DNA of 64,000 nucleotides, taken from Episyrphus balteatus. Its lineage: Eukaryota; Arthropoda; Insecta; Diptera; Syrphidae. The notes beneath the pieces were generated by a model. That model saw only the letters and a program-made list of their open reading frames with translations, was not told the origin of the DNA and made no database searches. Below, piece by piece: positions 1 through 10,330 of the stretch; positions within the stretch are counted from its first letter, which is position 1; each line of letters begins with the position of its first letter. A program made the position numbers and the translations under genes. The stretch spans positions 76,880,867 through 76,944,866 of the forward strand of contig NC_079136.1 of NCBI RefSeq assembly GCF_945859705.1, read 5' to 3'.

Positions 1-469
1 TTAAGGCGACCATTGTATTTGGGGAATATTCATACTAATTTTTCAGTTTTCCTTATTTGGAGCGTTTATTAGAATTTTCTAGAAAAATTTATATCAAACT
101 TAATGTATTTAGGGTCAGTAAACCTAAAAATCACATTCATTTATTTCTAGGAGCTTAAGTTTGCCACATTTTGGGGGTAATTTCGTACTAATTTTAAAGT
201 TATGCTTATTTTAACTGTTTGTTAACATTTTCCAGAAAATTTTTTGTCGAACGTAATGCATTTGGGTTCACTAGGCCTAAAAATCACACTGGTTGCTTTC
301 TATGAGCTCTAGCTTTTTAGATATTTTCATTTTTTACATTTTTGCTGGAAAAACTTATTTCGAATGTATTGTATTTCGGTTCAGTAAGTAAAATAAAAAT
401 ACAAAAAAAATTAAAAAAAAAAATTGTATGAATTTCTATGCCTTTTCATGTATGAATAATTTAAAAACT

Positions 470-560
470 AGAGCTGCTAGAAAAAAACTAATGTTGTTTT
501 CGGAATCAGCACCCTAAATTTAGTAAGAGATGATAAACAACGGTCTGGAAAATTTTTGTG
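470..560 (+). repeat. Dispersed repeat, copy 1 (pairs with 9421-9600)
   Basis: The segment AAAACTAGAGCTGCTAGAAA, then ACTAATGTTGTTTTCGG, recurs in reverse orientation at 9421-9600, about 9 kb away. Both copies end near a CACACAAAAA or TTTTTGTGTG motif. Family not recognised. Confidence 0.6.
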
Positions 561-1007
561 TGTTGGGCAGTGTTATATAACTTTAGAAATGTAACTTTAT
601 AATAAAAACATAAAATTTTACTATTTAAAAAAAAAGTAAATTCAAAATAAATCCTCAGATACTTCATAAACATATATTTTAAGATTAACCATTAATTTTT
701 TATTATTTTTGTTATTTTTTTCTTCGTTATTAACCATTACCTTTATCCTGATTTTTTAAGAATGATCTTTGAAATCCAAAATAAAGCAGCATAAAAAAGG
801 AAAGTATCAATATAAAGTCATGTTTTCAAATGAGTTCAAAATCAAAATCTAAATTTGATTCAAGAAATTGCGTTAAATTTTGTTAAAGGTTACTTAAGAA
901 ACCGTTACGTATAATTATTTAAAGTTTTGATAAACATCAATGGCGGTTTAAGCACTTCTGGCGCCCCTGGGTAAAATTTCTTTGTTAAAATAAAAAATAT
1001 TGCACAA

Positions 1008-1235
1008 AGAATGAGACCGCTTTTGTCCTTCAAAAGAAATAGGACTAAAATAGAGACCCCTTTAATGTAGTAAAAATGTGAACTGGGGATCGCCTTCGAT
1101 CTTCAAAAGGAGTAGTTTAAAAATAGGATCGCCTTTGTAAAAGTTAAAGTAAATTGAAAAAAGATTGGGGGTGTCTTCGTTCTTTATAGAGTATAGTTAA
1201 AAGTAAAGACACCTTCATCGCCCTATATATCAATG
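1008..1235. repeat. Degenerate tandem repeat
   Basis: Three to four diverged units of roughly 65-75 bp. Each carries a core like GATCGCCTTCGATCTTCAAAA followed by an A-rich stretch with GGAC or GGATC. The units start near GAGACCGCTTTTGTCC, GGATCGCCTTCGATC and GTGTCTTCGTTC. No protein frame is kept. Confidence 0.5.
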
Positions 1236-1312
1236 TAAAATTGACATTATAAGGGCCTAGCACTAGCGCAATTTCAATGAATCAAATAAACCAAACAAGT
1301 ACACAACATTAC

Positions 1313-1486
1313 CAGGCATATGCAATAAACTTGAATGAGGTGGTGGAGGTGGTCTACCATCTTCTCCTATCAAAACATGACTACCACCATCAACATTTGT
1401 GTGCTGATGAATATGAGCACCAGCATTTTGCACTTGCTTATTTTCTCCAATATTCAAACCAGACATTGATAAACCACCGATTCCAT
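1313..1486 (-). CDS. Dys: Dys C-terminal exon, probably spliced on to an exon outside the window
   Basis: Acceptor AACAAAAG at 1487-1488. With the preceding base A the frame reads NGIGGLSMSGLNIGENKQVQ, then HQHTNVDGGSHVLIGEDGRP, PPPPHSSLLHMPG. SSLLHMPG resembles vertebrate SLFHMADD in the last dystrophin exon. A donor GTAATG follows at 1311-1312. If it is not used, translation reads on to a TAG at 1263-1265, adding the non-conserved NVVYLFGLFDSLKLR. I prefer the spliced form and find no continuation at 1-1312, so the last exon is likely beyond base 1. Exon presence is solid, its 3' boundary less so. Confidence 0.8.
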
Positions 1487-1594
1487 CTTTTGTTAAGCAG
1501 CAATAAGATTATTAAAAAATGGTTTCGAGTTAATTTTGTTAGTACTTAAAATAATAGCAAATAAAATTTGTTATTTCAAATTTGAAAAACTTAC

Positions 1595-1844
1595 TTGAGT
1601 TTTGTTCATAATAACCGTTTTGCTGCATCTTTGCTGGCGAGTCAGTATTAAGTTGTGAAGCAGTCACCGATCTTGTTTGTAATGTAGATGGTTTTGCATT
1701 ACTTGGATTGCTTGGTTCATCCAGCAACTGTCGCAACCTTTGTAACTGAGCTTCTAGTTGCCTATTGTGATCTTCCAGGATTTGCATACGCGCTTCTAGC
1801 CGACCTTTATGCTGCCGCAGTAGCTTTGCTTCGGCCATCATATC
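1595..1844 (-). CDS. Dys: Dys exon, second C-terminal coiled coil
   Basis: 250 bp from acceptor CAAAAG (1845-1846) to donor GTAAGT (1593-1594). Phase 0 in, one base out. It encodes DMMAEAKLLRQHKGRLEARM, QILEDHNRQLEAQLQRLRQL and LDEP, near identical to human, followed by a variable Ser/Thr tail ending QQNGYYEQNS. It is a strong heptad coiled coil that mediates binding to dystrobrevin. The acceptor also falls in frame as Lys, so one codon could shift. Confidence 0.97.
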
Positions 1845-1899
1845 CTTTTGTGGAAACATTTATGAGCAAAACGCATGTATTAAAAATTTTTGTATTTAC

Positions 1900-2445
1900 C
1901 TGTCCATGATCAGCACCATTACCACTAAGCGATATTCCACTCAATGGTGAATGATTCATTCCATCGTCTGGAGTTGTAAGACTTTGTGTTTGTTTCGTAG
2001 AAAGCTGTTGGTATTCTGCCTGAAGATTTGCATTTTCTTCTTCAAGATCTCGAATTATGGCTTCTAGTTCCTCCCTCTGTTCTGCATCCATAGCTGCCAT
2101 TACTTGAACGGGAGACTTAGGGCCGCTTCCATTTGGCGGCAAAGCTTGGCAATACTGGGCAATCAATTGATGTTCGTCATCACTATCAGGCGTTGAATTG
2201 GGACCAGTGCCATATTCGACTTGAGCCAATCTAGAAGCGTACATTTCCAGTCTTGAATGCATATCATTTTGAAGTGTGTGAGTGGTGTGTTGTGGGCTAG
2301 GTGTTGGACTTTCTAATGCATCACCTTCAAGAACACTCTGAACTGGGAGATACCCAACACGGGGATGTTTTTTAAAGTATTTTCTACTTTTGAACTTATT
2401 TTTAAGTGCTCTAGTAAAGTCTCTAACATCTTCCGTTGATGTGGT
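1900..2445 (-). CDS. Dys: Dys exon after ZZ finger, start of syntrophin and dystrobrevin binding region
   Basis: 546 bp, 182 codons, phase 0 both ends, acceptor ATATAG (2446-2447), donor GTAAAT (1898-1899). It encodes TTSTEDVRDFTRALKNKFKS, then YFKKHPRVGYLPVQSVLEGD, a Ser/Pro stretch, MHSRLEMYASRLAQVEYG, DDEHQLIAQYCQALPP and LEAIIRDLEEENANLQAEYQ. The first part matches the vertebrate KHPRMGYLPVQTVLEGD block. The last is the start of the first C-terminal coiled coil, which pairs with dystrobrevin; the central part is where syntrophins bind. Confidence 0.97.
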
Positions 2446-2515
2446 CTATATTGAAAAAAAAAAAACAAATGTTATGTTACAAAGTAACTATTTAGGCTTA
2501 AAAATGACAACATAC

Positions 2516-2671
2516 CGTTGTACAATATTCGTGCATTGGATGACTTAATTTATGATTTTTGGCATTCCGACCAAAGAAGAAACATTTTTGGCACATGTCG
2601 AAGTTGAAACATTTTAGGCAACGATAACGAAAGCCAATTATTGGATATTCTTTGCAAATATTGCACTTTGC
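2516..2671 (-). CDS. Dys: Dys exon encoding the ZZ zinc finger
   Basis: 156 bp, 52 codons, phase 0 both ends, acceptor TTTCCAG (2672-2673), donor GTATGT (2514-2515). It encodes a ZZ finger: CNIC, YRCLKC, DMCQKC and the closing His pair in NHKLSHPMHEYC. All zinc ligands expected of the ZZ family are visible. It corresponds to about residues 1347-1398 of a Dp186-type protein. The ZZ finger stabilises the WW-EF contact with the dystroglycan tail. Confidence 0.98.
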
Positions 2672-2735
2672 CTGGAAAAAAGAAATACATTTATTACATA
2701 ATGTTTTTGTTGGTTTTAAAAAGTGCGTATTTAAC

Positions 2736-2866
2736 CTGATGTTTAGCTGCTTCGGCTGCAGCAAGTCTATGTAAAACTGGAAGCCATACTAAACTTTGGG
2801 GTTCATGTTGTAGCCAACCAAGGAAATGTTGTGCTTCGATGGATATTTCTTGATTGCTATCTTGTG
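2736..2866 (-). CDS. Dys: Dys exon, end of EF-hand region ([18 protein letters not shown])
   Basis: 131 bp from acceptor AATTAG (2867-2868) to donor GTTAAA (2734-2735). It encodes [40 protein letters not shown] and KHQ. The segment matches human [23 protein letters not shown] in position and sequence. It leads directly into the ZZ finger and contributes to the dystroglycan-binding surface. Confidence 0.97.
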
Positions 2867-2929
2867 CTAATTAAATAATATAAAAATTTAATAGAAACAA
2901 TAAAGAAATTAGAAAATAAATAAACACAC

Positions 2930-3026
2930 TATCTGGTGATATTCCAGCTCGTTCTAAGCAAGATCGAACTGATGGCTCTATATTGGATCCTCCAAATGCC
3001 GCAACTTCTCCCAATTGTCTTGGCAC
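2930..3026 (-). CDS. Dys: Dys exon, EF-hand region 2 (GEVAAFGGSNIEPSVRSC)
   Basis: 97 bp from acceptor CAAAAG (3027-3028) to donor GTGTGT (2928-2929). Phase 0 in, one base A out, completed to Thr. It encodes VPRQLGEVAAFGGSNIEPSV then RSCLERAGISPD, almost identical to human over GEVASFGGSNIEPSVRSC. The donor lacks the usual GTAAGT consensus but is fixed by phase. Confidence 0.96.
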
Positions 3027-3090
3027 CTTTTGGTAAAAAAAAAATTTGTATAATTCAAGGTAAATTCATAAAATAATGTAGCATATTTAC

Positions 3091-3219
3091 TTGAATGCAA
3101 TCATGAAGAAGAAGTCCAAGTTTTCTTTGATCAACTTTTCGATCAAGATCAGCAATTAGTCGAAATAGATAGCGATATTTTTCTTCAAGATGTCCTCTAC
3201 ACAGTAGAACTAATCCAAC
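3091..3219 (-). CDS. Dys: Dys exon, EF-hand region (CRGHLEEKYRYLFRLIAD)
   Basis: 129 bp, 43 codons, phase 0 both ends, acceptor TTTTTTAG (3220-3221), donor GTAAAT (3089-3090). It encodes VGLVLLCRGHLEEKYRYLFR, then DQRKLGLLLHDCIQ, matching human LCKAHLEDKYRYLFKQV and DQRRLGLLLHDSIQ. It bridges the two EF-hand domains. Confidence 0.97.
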
Positions 3220-3529
3220 CTAAAAAAATTAAAGTATAGCAAAATCAAATATTGACTTCAAATAGAAAAATAATTCATTTGAACACTAATGTCGTCGAGG
3301 GTGTGATCTTCTTCATGAAATTTTTCGGAAGATTGAAAAATTTATAGCTAACCATCAAAGATCAGGCTAATATCGTTTGATGTATATTTTGCCGGAACTA
3401 AACTACTAAAAACAAAATAGGGCCCTGCTAAGATTTATTTATTATTATAAGAGAATCAATGCATTGGAGAAGTTACATGTGTATAAGTCCTTATTACTGT
3501 TTTGAACAGCAATTTTACCATGTGAAGAG

Positions 3530-3870
3530 CCGAAAAAAAGCGATACCCACGAAAAAGCAATCACTCAAATCAGTGTTCAAACTATCCGTAATCGACTCTA
3601 CGAAGATGGACAACGTTCAAGAGTACGATTGAAGGTCTGTACTCTTTACAGACGAATGCAAGATTAAGTTTTTTAGTGATGACAAACGCGAACACTTGTG
3701 GAGAAGACAAGGTAAACGTTTTACCGACTCGTGAATTTACGGAAGTGACCGTTTTGAACATTACAAATAATCATTCATTAAAGTAGTTGTCTGTGGATTA
3801 GACCTACTTCGGAAACCACGCGCCGACAACTTTATCGGACGGTGGTGTGGAAATAAGTTTAAAAAAGGGG
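3530..3870 (+). pseudogene. Tc1/mariner transposase relic
   Basis: Plus-strand translation gives ISVQTIRNRLYEDGQRSRVR, then after a frame change VLFTDECKIKFFSDDKREHL and WRRQGKRFTD. These are the HTH end and first catalytic Asp region (FTDE) of a Tc1-type transposase. The segment between them is deleted, and stops interrupt the rest. Only a decayed fragment without visible inverted ends remains. Confidence 0.8.
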
Positions 3871-4677
3871 TTGAAATATGGAAGGTTTAAAGGAAATAAA
3901 AATCAAGTTTGCCGAAAGATTATTTTATGAATTACTTCTACTAGCATTTGATGCTAAACAGCGTTAAAAGGGCTAAAAATACGTTAAAAATGGGAAAGAA
4001 GAGGGTATACTTGCTGCAATGGGGTTGTACCCATAGAGTTTTTGCAAAATCACTTTTTCTGTACTGCCTTCGACGACAGTGTTGCCAGAAAGAGGAAGGA
4101 GCAAAATTTGAAAAATCCTGCCAAATACAGCCGCATTCAAAAATGGTCAATTGATATGAAAATGGTTTATTCATACATTTTAGCATTCATGCACATTGAC
4201 GGGCGTTAAATTAGTAATACACAAAAACAAATGTAATCATATTGATTGCCTCTGTTTATATTTCTTCTGGATTTTTGAAGTTATATTTTCTTCTTTTCCG
4301 GTGATTGTATACAGGAATGTCAAAGGCATTGACTAGTGATATTAGCACCATCTAGATTTCATTGTTGTAAAGCAGTTTTGTTCTCATGAAGTGGGGTGGG
4401 TGGGTGGTTGTTTGGGATCGCTAGTTTATTTTATATTTGAACCTTATGCAGGAAATTGAAATGCAGATCTACCAAAAGATGTCGCTAAAGTATTTTCTTC
4501 GATTGATAGTACTATAGACATACATATACAATGGTCATGGTCTGAATCGAATTAGTGAATTTCTGTGAGAGAGAAGAAGAACTTTAACGGCGTGTAGTAC
4601 ACACACTCTTTTTTATTTGTAATATCTAATAAGTTTTAATTTTAAAGAAGCTTTAAATCGTCAAATTCAAATCTTTA

Positions 4678-4793
4678 ATGGCCGATTTCGTAAACATTTA
4701 AAAAGGTTTTTAAATGACGTTTTTTGTATGGAACATTTAAGGACGTAAAAGCCTAATAAATATTTAAAAGGGCTTTATGAAAATGGCCATAAG
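4678..4793. mobile_element. Small fold-back MITE-like repeat
   Basis: The left end GGCCGATTTCGTAAACATTT pairs with the right end, read in reverse as GGCCATTTTCATAAAGCCC. The two arms meet around an A/T-rich loop. It has the size and form of a MITE; no target duplication was identified. Confidence 0.55.
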
Positions 4794-5487
4794 AGTCAAA
4801 TTTTGAAAAATCGGAAATCAAAATTTTAAAGACCAAGTGATATATTCAAGGATAAAAACAGCTGGCTCTGGCAGCACTATTCCGACGATAGTAATTTAAA
4901 TTTTGACTTTTGATCTCAAGCCTTAATTTATAAATTGTTGCATTTTGAGATAATCTGAAGGGAAAATCAAATTAGAAAAATAAACTATGTGACATTGGTT
5001 CTTATTATGACTATTAATTTCCACACAAAAATTACAAAACTTACAAACAACATTATTTTAATATTACTTTGATACAAAGAATAAAAATATTACATTTAAA
5101 ACATCAACAACAAATCATTTTAGTATCAATTGATGTGTTAAATATTTCTTAAAAAAGGTCCTTTGGTGATACACAATATTTTGATGAAAGACAATATTTT
5201 GATAACTATGTTGGTCTTTTATAACCAAAATATCAATTTTACAGGTGTAATACCATTTTTTTTTTCGATGCGAATATAAGATGAACTATTGTGAATGAAA
5301 ACTGGTCAATTTCGAGTTTTTTTTAATTTTATAAATGTCAAGGACAAGGACTACACTGTCGATCATAATGGAACTTTCGAGTTTCAAAAATGCTTTTTTA
5401 TTTTCAACACAGCGAGCTTGATAAATAAAAATGAGAAAAAATAAAGCTATGGAATAGAAACACTTAACTTATGAATACAATTCTTAC

Positions 5488-5717
5488 CTTGAAACTTAAA
5501 ACGCGTATCTGGCCAGTTCTTTGGGAATCATAAACATTCAAAATCCAATTAATTGCTAAATCCAACAACAGAGTTAAGTCTATTTTATCAATTACAACAT
5601 ATAAAGAATGTAAAACAGTCGTCATATCAGGAATATCGATAAGTTTATCGTTTTGTGCTCGTAAACCATGCCGGTCAAAGGATTCTATCGCAATTGCCAT
5701 TGGTATACGATCCAATG
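5488..5717 (-). CDS. Dys: Dys exon, EF-hand region 1
   Basis: 230 bp from acceptor TATAG (5718-5719) to donor GTAAGA (5486-5487). Two bases enter, phase 0 exit. It encodes LDRIPMAIAIESFDRHGLRA, then the DMTTVLHSLYVVIDKID helix and INWILNVYDSQRTGQIRVLS. The last block matches [20 protein letters not shown] of human dystrophin. The first EF-hand loop is degenerate, as usual in the family, so calcium binding is not expected to be strong. Confidence 0.97.
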
Positions 5718-5787
5718 CTATATAAATATATAAAAAAGAAATAAATGGTCAAATATTGAAAACATGTATGTATTTTGACTTTATTAC

Positions 5788-5921
5788 CTAATCGTTTTTG
5801 CACTGATCGCAGTTTCATTGCAGTTCTATAAGCTGAAAAACGAACTTCATTCAATTCGGCTAAAGACTTCATGAGTTCGATCATTTCTGGATGGTCCCAA
5901 TGGGTCGTTTCTCGTTCGTGG
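5788..5921 (-). CDS. Dys: Dys exon with C-terminal half of WW and start of EF-hand region
   Basis: 134 bp from acceptor TCACAG (5922-5923) to donor GTAATA (5786-5787). It encodes HERETTHWDHPEMIELMKSL, with the second WW Trp and the Pro after it, then AELNEVRFSAYRTAMKLRSV, which is nearly identical to human dystrophin at the start of EF-hand domain 1. One base in, one base out. Confidence 0.97.
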
Positions 5922-5981
5922 CTGTGAATGATATTGGTATTTTAGTTTTGTAATTCATTTTTGTTTTTCATACAAACTCAC

Positions 5982-6182
5982 TCAATATAATAAGGCACAT
6001 TGGCTGCTGTCGTTGCACGTTCCCAAGGTGATTTAACACTTTGTCTAAGATTTGGTAAAGGTCCAATTGTGCCACTGTTGGATGTATTTCGTCCATCGTC
6101 GCAGTGTTCTGCTGATATATTAGCTCCCGATGCTACTAAAATTTTTTGCCTCTCATCCATTGCTATTTGCAACAGTTTCATT
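5982..6182 (-). CDS. Dys: Dys exon with N-terminal half of the WW domain
   Basis: 201 bp from acceptor ATAG (6183-6184) to donor GTGAGT (5980-5981). The first base completes Arg; the exit GA is completed to Asp. It encodes MKLLQIAMDERQKILVASGA, a polar linker, then SPWERATTAANVPYYI, the first Trp and the Tyr-Tyr strand of the WW domain that binds the PPxY tail of dystroglycan. Residues are about 1040-1105 of a Dp186-type protein. Confidence 0.97.
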
Positions 6183-6249
6183 CTATTAAAACATAATTTT
6201 TTATATAAATAACATGAAATTTTGGGTATTGAGGAAAATTGATTTTTAC

Positions 6250-6509
6250 CTTGTATTCAAATCCTCCAGTTTTGAAAGACAAGGGGGAGGAACAAGCACC
6301 TGATTAACTGTGAAGAATGATTGTTGCTCATTGCAATCGTCCAACAAAGCCCCGGCTGTGGTCATTTTATCGCGAAGTCTCTGAAGATGTTGCATTTGCT
6401 CGACAGCATCTTGTGAACTAGTTGGTGGACCCCAGGTGGATTTTGTTGTTTCAGCAGACGCAACACGGGAGCATAGATCTTCAAGTATTTTTTGGAACTG
6501 GCGCATTTT
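6250..6509 (-). CDS. Dys: Dys exon, last spectrin-type repeat (KMRQFQKILEDLCSRV)
   Basis: 260 bp from acceptor TTCTAG (6510-6511) to donor GTAAAA (6248-6249). Enters in phase 0, exits with AG completed to Arg. It encodes MRQFQKILEDLCSRVASAET, a Trp at KSTWGPP, then QMQHLQRLRDKMTTAGALLD and ends SKLEDLNTR, the same LEDLNTR that precedes the WW domain in human dystrophin. It is the shared acceptor for the long, Dp186-type and Dp117-type forms. Confidence 0.96.
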
Positions 6510-8375
6510 CTAGAAAAAAAAAATAATACAAATTTAATTTTTTGAACCAAACTTTTTTATGAAGCCGTTTTTTTTTGTAATAAAAAGCTTTCCTGTTGCT
6601 TCTAGATATTAAAAAATTCCAGCTAGACCACAAATTTGGAGACGTGACAGAATTTAAAAGTGAAAATGAAAAAGTCAATAAAAAACGTTTATCGGTGGAT
6701 AAAATACATATTAAAGAAATAAAAAGGGCTGAAATGAAAGGAATATTTAAAGGTGAAGAAACGATATACAAAGTCAAGGCTTATATTATGTATTTATTTA
6801 AGTATACAAAATTTACCAAGGATATTTATTTTCTTTATTTCCTTTCGAAGACTTTTTAACCCTTTAATCTTTAAGCATATTAGAAAGAAAAATGCTATGA
6901 AAAGAAAAAGGATTTCATTTCAACTTAAACTTAGAAATGGTTGGCTGTGGGATGTAAATTTAATGTGAGATTTATAAAGAAAGAAGCTCTACAAGTCTTT
7001 ATAAATACAGCCATATTAAGTTACAAAATTGTTATGAGCTTATCGTTCAAAACTTATTATCCCTTATTTCAAAGACGAATATTTTAAAAAATAACATGAA
7101 GATTTGAATAGGGTGAAATATTTGTCTATGAAATATTATCATGTTTTAAAAATATGTACTTATTGTTTCCATGAAAAATCAGAGATTGTGTTGTTTCTTA
7201 TGTAATTGTATATTAATAATTGTGCTCTGCATGTTATTTAGGGATGAATTTTTGTAAAATACTCGCCATTAAAGGTATTTTTAACATCTTCTAGTAGAAA
7301 AATCATGATTAACGAGGTCTCTGAAAATATTGTTTACTGTGATATCTGATATAAGCTAAACATTTATTTTAAAACCCGAAAAAACCTTTTTTTTACCTTT
7401 GTGCTACTATAACAGGTCTAACGGCAGAACTTTCAGGACTTTTCGTAAACTTCATCAATGTTATATAAAAAAATCAACCTGTTACCAATTTTTTCCTTGA
7501 AAAAATGTTTTCTTGCTAGGATTTACTTTCGCACACCTTGACTCGTGTTAACGAGGTCGTTGAGGTCTTAATTTTTAGGCTAAATGTTATCCTTATGAAG
7601 GAAACAGTACCAGCCGTGTTTTATTGGTAACACAGTATTTTACTGAGTATTTTACCCAGTAAAATTTTGCACGGGAAACAACAAATGATTGTTAAAGATA
7701 AAAAAGTTTTTTATTTGTTGGTTTACAGAGAAACCACAAAAAAAACAAATATTTTGTTTATCCTTAGGAACCATTTCGTGTTGTTTACCGTGCAAAATTT
7801 TATTGAGCTAAGTACTGAGTTCCCAATAAAACATGGCTAATAAACAAAAAAGTTAACAAGTCTAAGGAAAAAAAAATTATGTTTGTTGTTTAAGCTAATT
7901 TTTATTTAAAGTGCATTTATATCCTTCTTATTTTTTATGCATGCTAATGTCCATTTTTTTCTTTCATCGTAAATTATGACCTATACGAAGCTTGTACCAT
8001 TACTATTATCAGTAAAAATTATAGTTAAGATGAGTCAAGGTATACCAAACAGAGCGGTTTTAAAAACCATCGTTAAGTAATATCAACTTCGCAGATAGAG
8101 CCTTACTGGAAAATCATTTGGTTTTTTTTTTTAGAATATATTCAAGAACCACCGCGGTGCACCTTTCAAATTTCCCCCCCAACTACATACGGAACGCCCT
8201 GAATATTCGAATCAGCATCTTACAAATGAAAGCAGAAGTTTTCTAGTTTTTTTTTTTTATTGCATTAAGAAAGCTCAAATAATATACATACGTGAGCTAT
8301 TCAAACTGCAATGCTTCAAAAATAAGAATAAATTGGTATGCAGAACAAAGTATCTAAAAAAAAAAGAAAACAAAC
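6510..8375 (-). other. Dys: Dys intron between the Dp117-type exon and the last repeat exon
   Basis: 1.9 kb of AT-rich intron for the Dp117-type transcript. It contains one fold-back element at 7611-7840. A Lys-rich open frame at 6596-6859 on the plus strand has no family resemblance and is probably chance. Nothing else recognised. Confidence 0.75.
7611..7840. mobile_element. Fold-back MITE-like element
   Basis: The left end CAGCCGTGTTTTATTGGTAA pairs with the right end, read in reverse as AGCCATGTTTTATTGGGAAC. Both arms share AGTAAAATTTTGCACGG or close variants before GTAAACAACA. The arms are about 75-80 bp with a central loop of about 80 bp. Confidence 0.7.
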
Positions 8376-8918
8376 CTCTTTTTCGCATCGCAGCATTTCA
8401 ACCACTTGATAAAACATTCGTTCGGCCTCATTTTTTGGATCACAATTTGAATACGTATCATCGACTAAAGTTATATCACCACATTCAGCATAAAATCGAT
8501 CGTCCGACAAAGATTCATTGTCTGCAGATTCACTATCGCTTGTGAAAGTTTTGAAGTTTCTGCTACTGTTTTCCAATGGCTCTTGCTGTTGACTGCATAA
8601 TAATGAAGAAGAAAACCGTCCAGAATTTCTATATCCATTTTTTGTATGATGGCTTTTCGAGTGTTCCCTATCACTAAATGATGTTGAAGCAATTGAAGTA
8701 CTTCCATGTTTTATTTCATCCATCACGTCATTCTTCTCATACGATGATGAATCGTAGAGCTCAATTCCAGAAAATAGTGTTTCGGAACTAAGCGATGAAT
8801 TTGACATACTAATGGAATCATCAGCAGCTGCACTTTGATTGGAGCTGGTGAGATTTTTCGATGGCAAAAGGTACGGTGGACTTCCTTCAGATTTATCCAG
8901 TGGCGAAAATAGTCTCAT
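8376..8918 (-). CDS. Dys: Alternative first coding exon of a Dp117-type dystrophin isoform
   Basis: 181 codons from ATG at 8916-8918 to a GTTTGT donor at 8374-8375, phase 0, joining the KMRQFQKIL exon. In-frame TAA codons lie just upstream of the ATG, so this is a start and not a continuation. Joined to the shared exons it gives about 950 residues, fitting the Dp117 form of Drosophila. The N-terminal part is Ser-rich and acidic without a recognisable domain. The last about 30 residues (EAERMFYQVVEMLRCEKE) are helical and probably replace a helix of the final spectrin repeat. A TATA box 114 bases upstream supports an internal promoter. An alternative view, that the AAG just before the ATG is a splice acceptor for a non-coding leader exon, cannot be excluded. 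Confidence 0.88.
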
Positions 8919-9031
8919 CTTATATTATTATTGTTTGTTTATGTTTTTGACTTGTTGTTGATGTGAATTTATAATTTATGACACTTAAAACACTCTCGTT
9001 TACTTTTTTATTTTAGCACACATTATTTCGT

Positions 9032-9039
9032 CTTTTATA
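9032..9039 (-). promoter_or_regulatory. TATA box for the Dp117-type promoter
   Basis: The minus strand reads TATAAAAG here, a consensus TATA box, 114 bases upstream of the Dp117-type start codon. A start site about 30 bases downstream would fall near 9000-9010 and leave a leader of under 100 bases. No clear initiator was identified. The intron is AT-rich, so chance occurrence is possible. Confidence 0.4.
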
Positions 9040-9420
9040 AAATATGTTTTCTTTGGTAATCTTTGGTAAGTTCTATGGTACTAGCTAACCATAAGTAAGC
9101 TTGCATTTTTGCATTTCACAAGTAATCCTTTTTGTAAGAAACCCTTTATTCAAATATTGGTGAAAACTCCGACAAAATACCGTCACGTAGTATCATATTT
9201 TTGAAAAAATGGTTATACCTATTCCAGTATTATTAAGCTAATGCTCTTATTTTGTTGATTTCTAATTGCGATATACATATAAGTACGTTCAAAACTCGTA
9301 AAAAAGTTTGCATTAGACAAACATAACATAACATAGTTACTAAGGCTTCTTATCAGTACAAACCTATCAAGAAAATAAATCCAAATTTTGTATGAGTTCA
9401 AGAGTAACGGAATATGTCAT

Positions 9421-9600
9421 ACGTATAACTGCCTAACACACAAAAAAGTTTCAAGACTAGACTGTTGTTAGTCATTATTATATTTATGACTAAATGGACA
9501 CCGAAAACAACATTAGTTTTTCTCTAGCAGCTCTAGTTTTTCAATTATTCATACACAAAAATGCCAATATCTCAAAAACTACAGGTGCTATCAAAGGAAT
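9421..9600 (-). repeat. Dispersed repeat, copy 2 (pairs with 470-560)
   Basis: Reverse-complement partner of the 470-560 repeat, sharing CCGAAAACAACATTAGTTTT and CTAGCAGCTCTAGTTTTTC. It is longer than copy 1 on the side of the CAAAAACTACAGG end. No coding content. Confidence 0.6.
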
Positions 9601-10330
9601 TAAAAGGATATTTAGGTTTATTGAATTGAGTTCAAATACGAGTACATGATTAACTTTAATATACATTTTTCTAGAAAATTAAAAAACAATCTTATAATAA
9701 GCAAAACTTTAAAAATGGTCATACTAACATTCCTCCAAAAGTGAAAAGTTAAATATTTTAGATTTTTTGCCTTTATGAACCTAAATCAATAAAAATTAAT
9801 ATATAAATATAAAAAAAGATGAAAATTGTTGGCCAAAGGGTTTTTTTATTTCCGACACAGGCAATTTTCAACTTGTTTTAACTTTACTAACGGAATTAAT
9901 CTACTGTTTATTTGAATGTCATACTTTTTATGTTTCTTTCCAAAATTTCTAGAATCAAATATGAAGACACATTTAAAAATTGATTAAAACCTTTTATTTG
10001 ATGTACAAAAACTACACTTTTATTTTAGAAAATATTTGGAAAGATTAAAGTATACAAAAAAACGTTTTTTAGATCGATTTTTCCGTAAATGACAAAAATA
10101 TTGGCCAGCCCAATTTTGCCATAGAAACCAAATTATTTTTTTTTCTAATGGACTTTTACCTTCCAAATTGGAATATAGAATCAGAAATGGTTTAACGTGA
10201 GTTTTTGTAATATCGAATATTGAACTTTCCAACAACACTGTTTTTGTGATGTTTGCAAGATATCAATAATGGGTTGACTCAAACTTATCAAATGTTACAG
10301 ACTTTTTTTTTTTAAAGAGTAAAGCAGAAT

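Larger units (their letters stand above)
1..1312. other. Non-coding sequence downstream of the last Dys exon seen
   Basis: No coding segment was found on either strand. It is either the next Dys intron or, if the gene ends at 1263, flanking DNA. It holds a dispersed repeat copy at about 470-560 and degenerate tandem repeats at about 1008-1235, both listed separately. Confidence 0.6.
3220..5487 (-). other. Dys: Dys intron, 2.3 kb
   Basis: Intron between the two EF-hand exons. It contains a Tc1-like transposase relic on the plus strand (about 3530-3870) and a small fold-back repeat (4678-4793). The remainder, including 3871-4677 and 4794-5487, shows no gene or structured element that I can support. 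Confidence 0.8.

Noticed and set aside
1263..1312. Taking the TAG at 1263-1265 as the certain end of dystrophin
   Set aside because: The last 15 residues are not conserved and a splice donor interrupts the conserved part at 1311-1312, so the read-through stop is offered only as an alternative.
6596..6859. 87-residue Lys-rich plus-strand frame
   Set aside because: AT-rich chance frame in an intron, no homology recognised.
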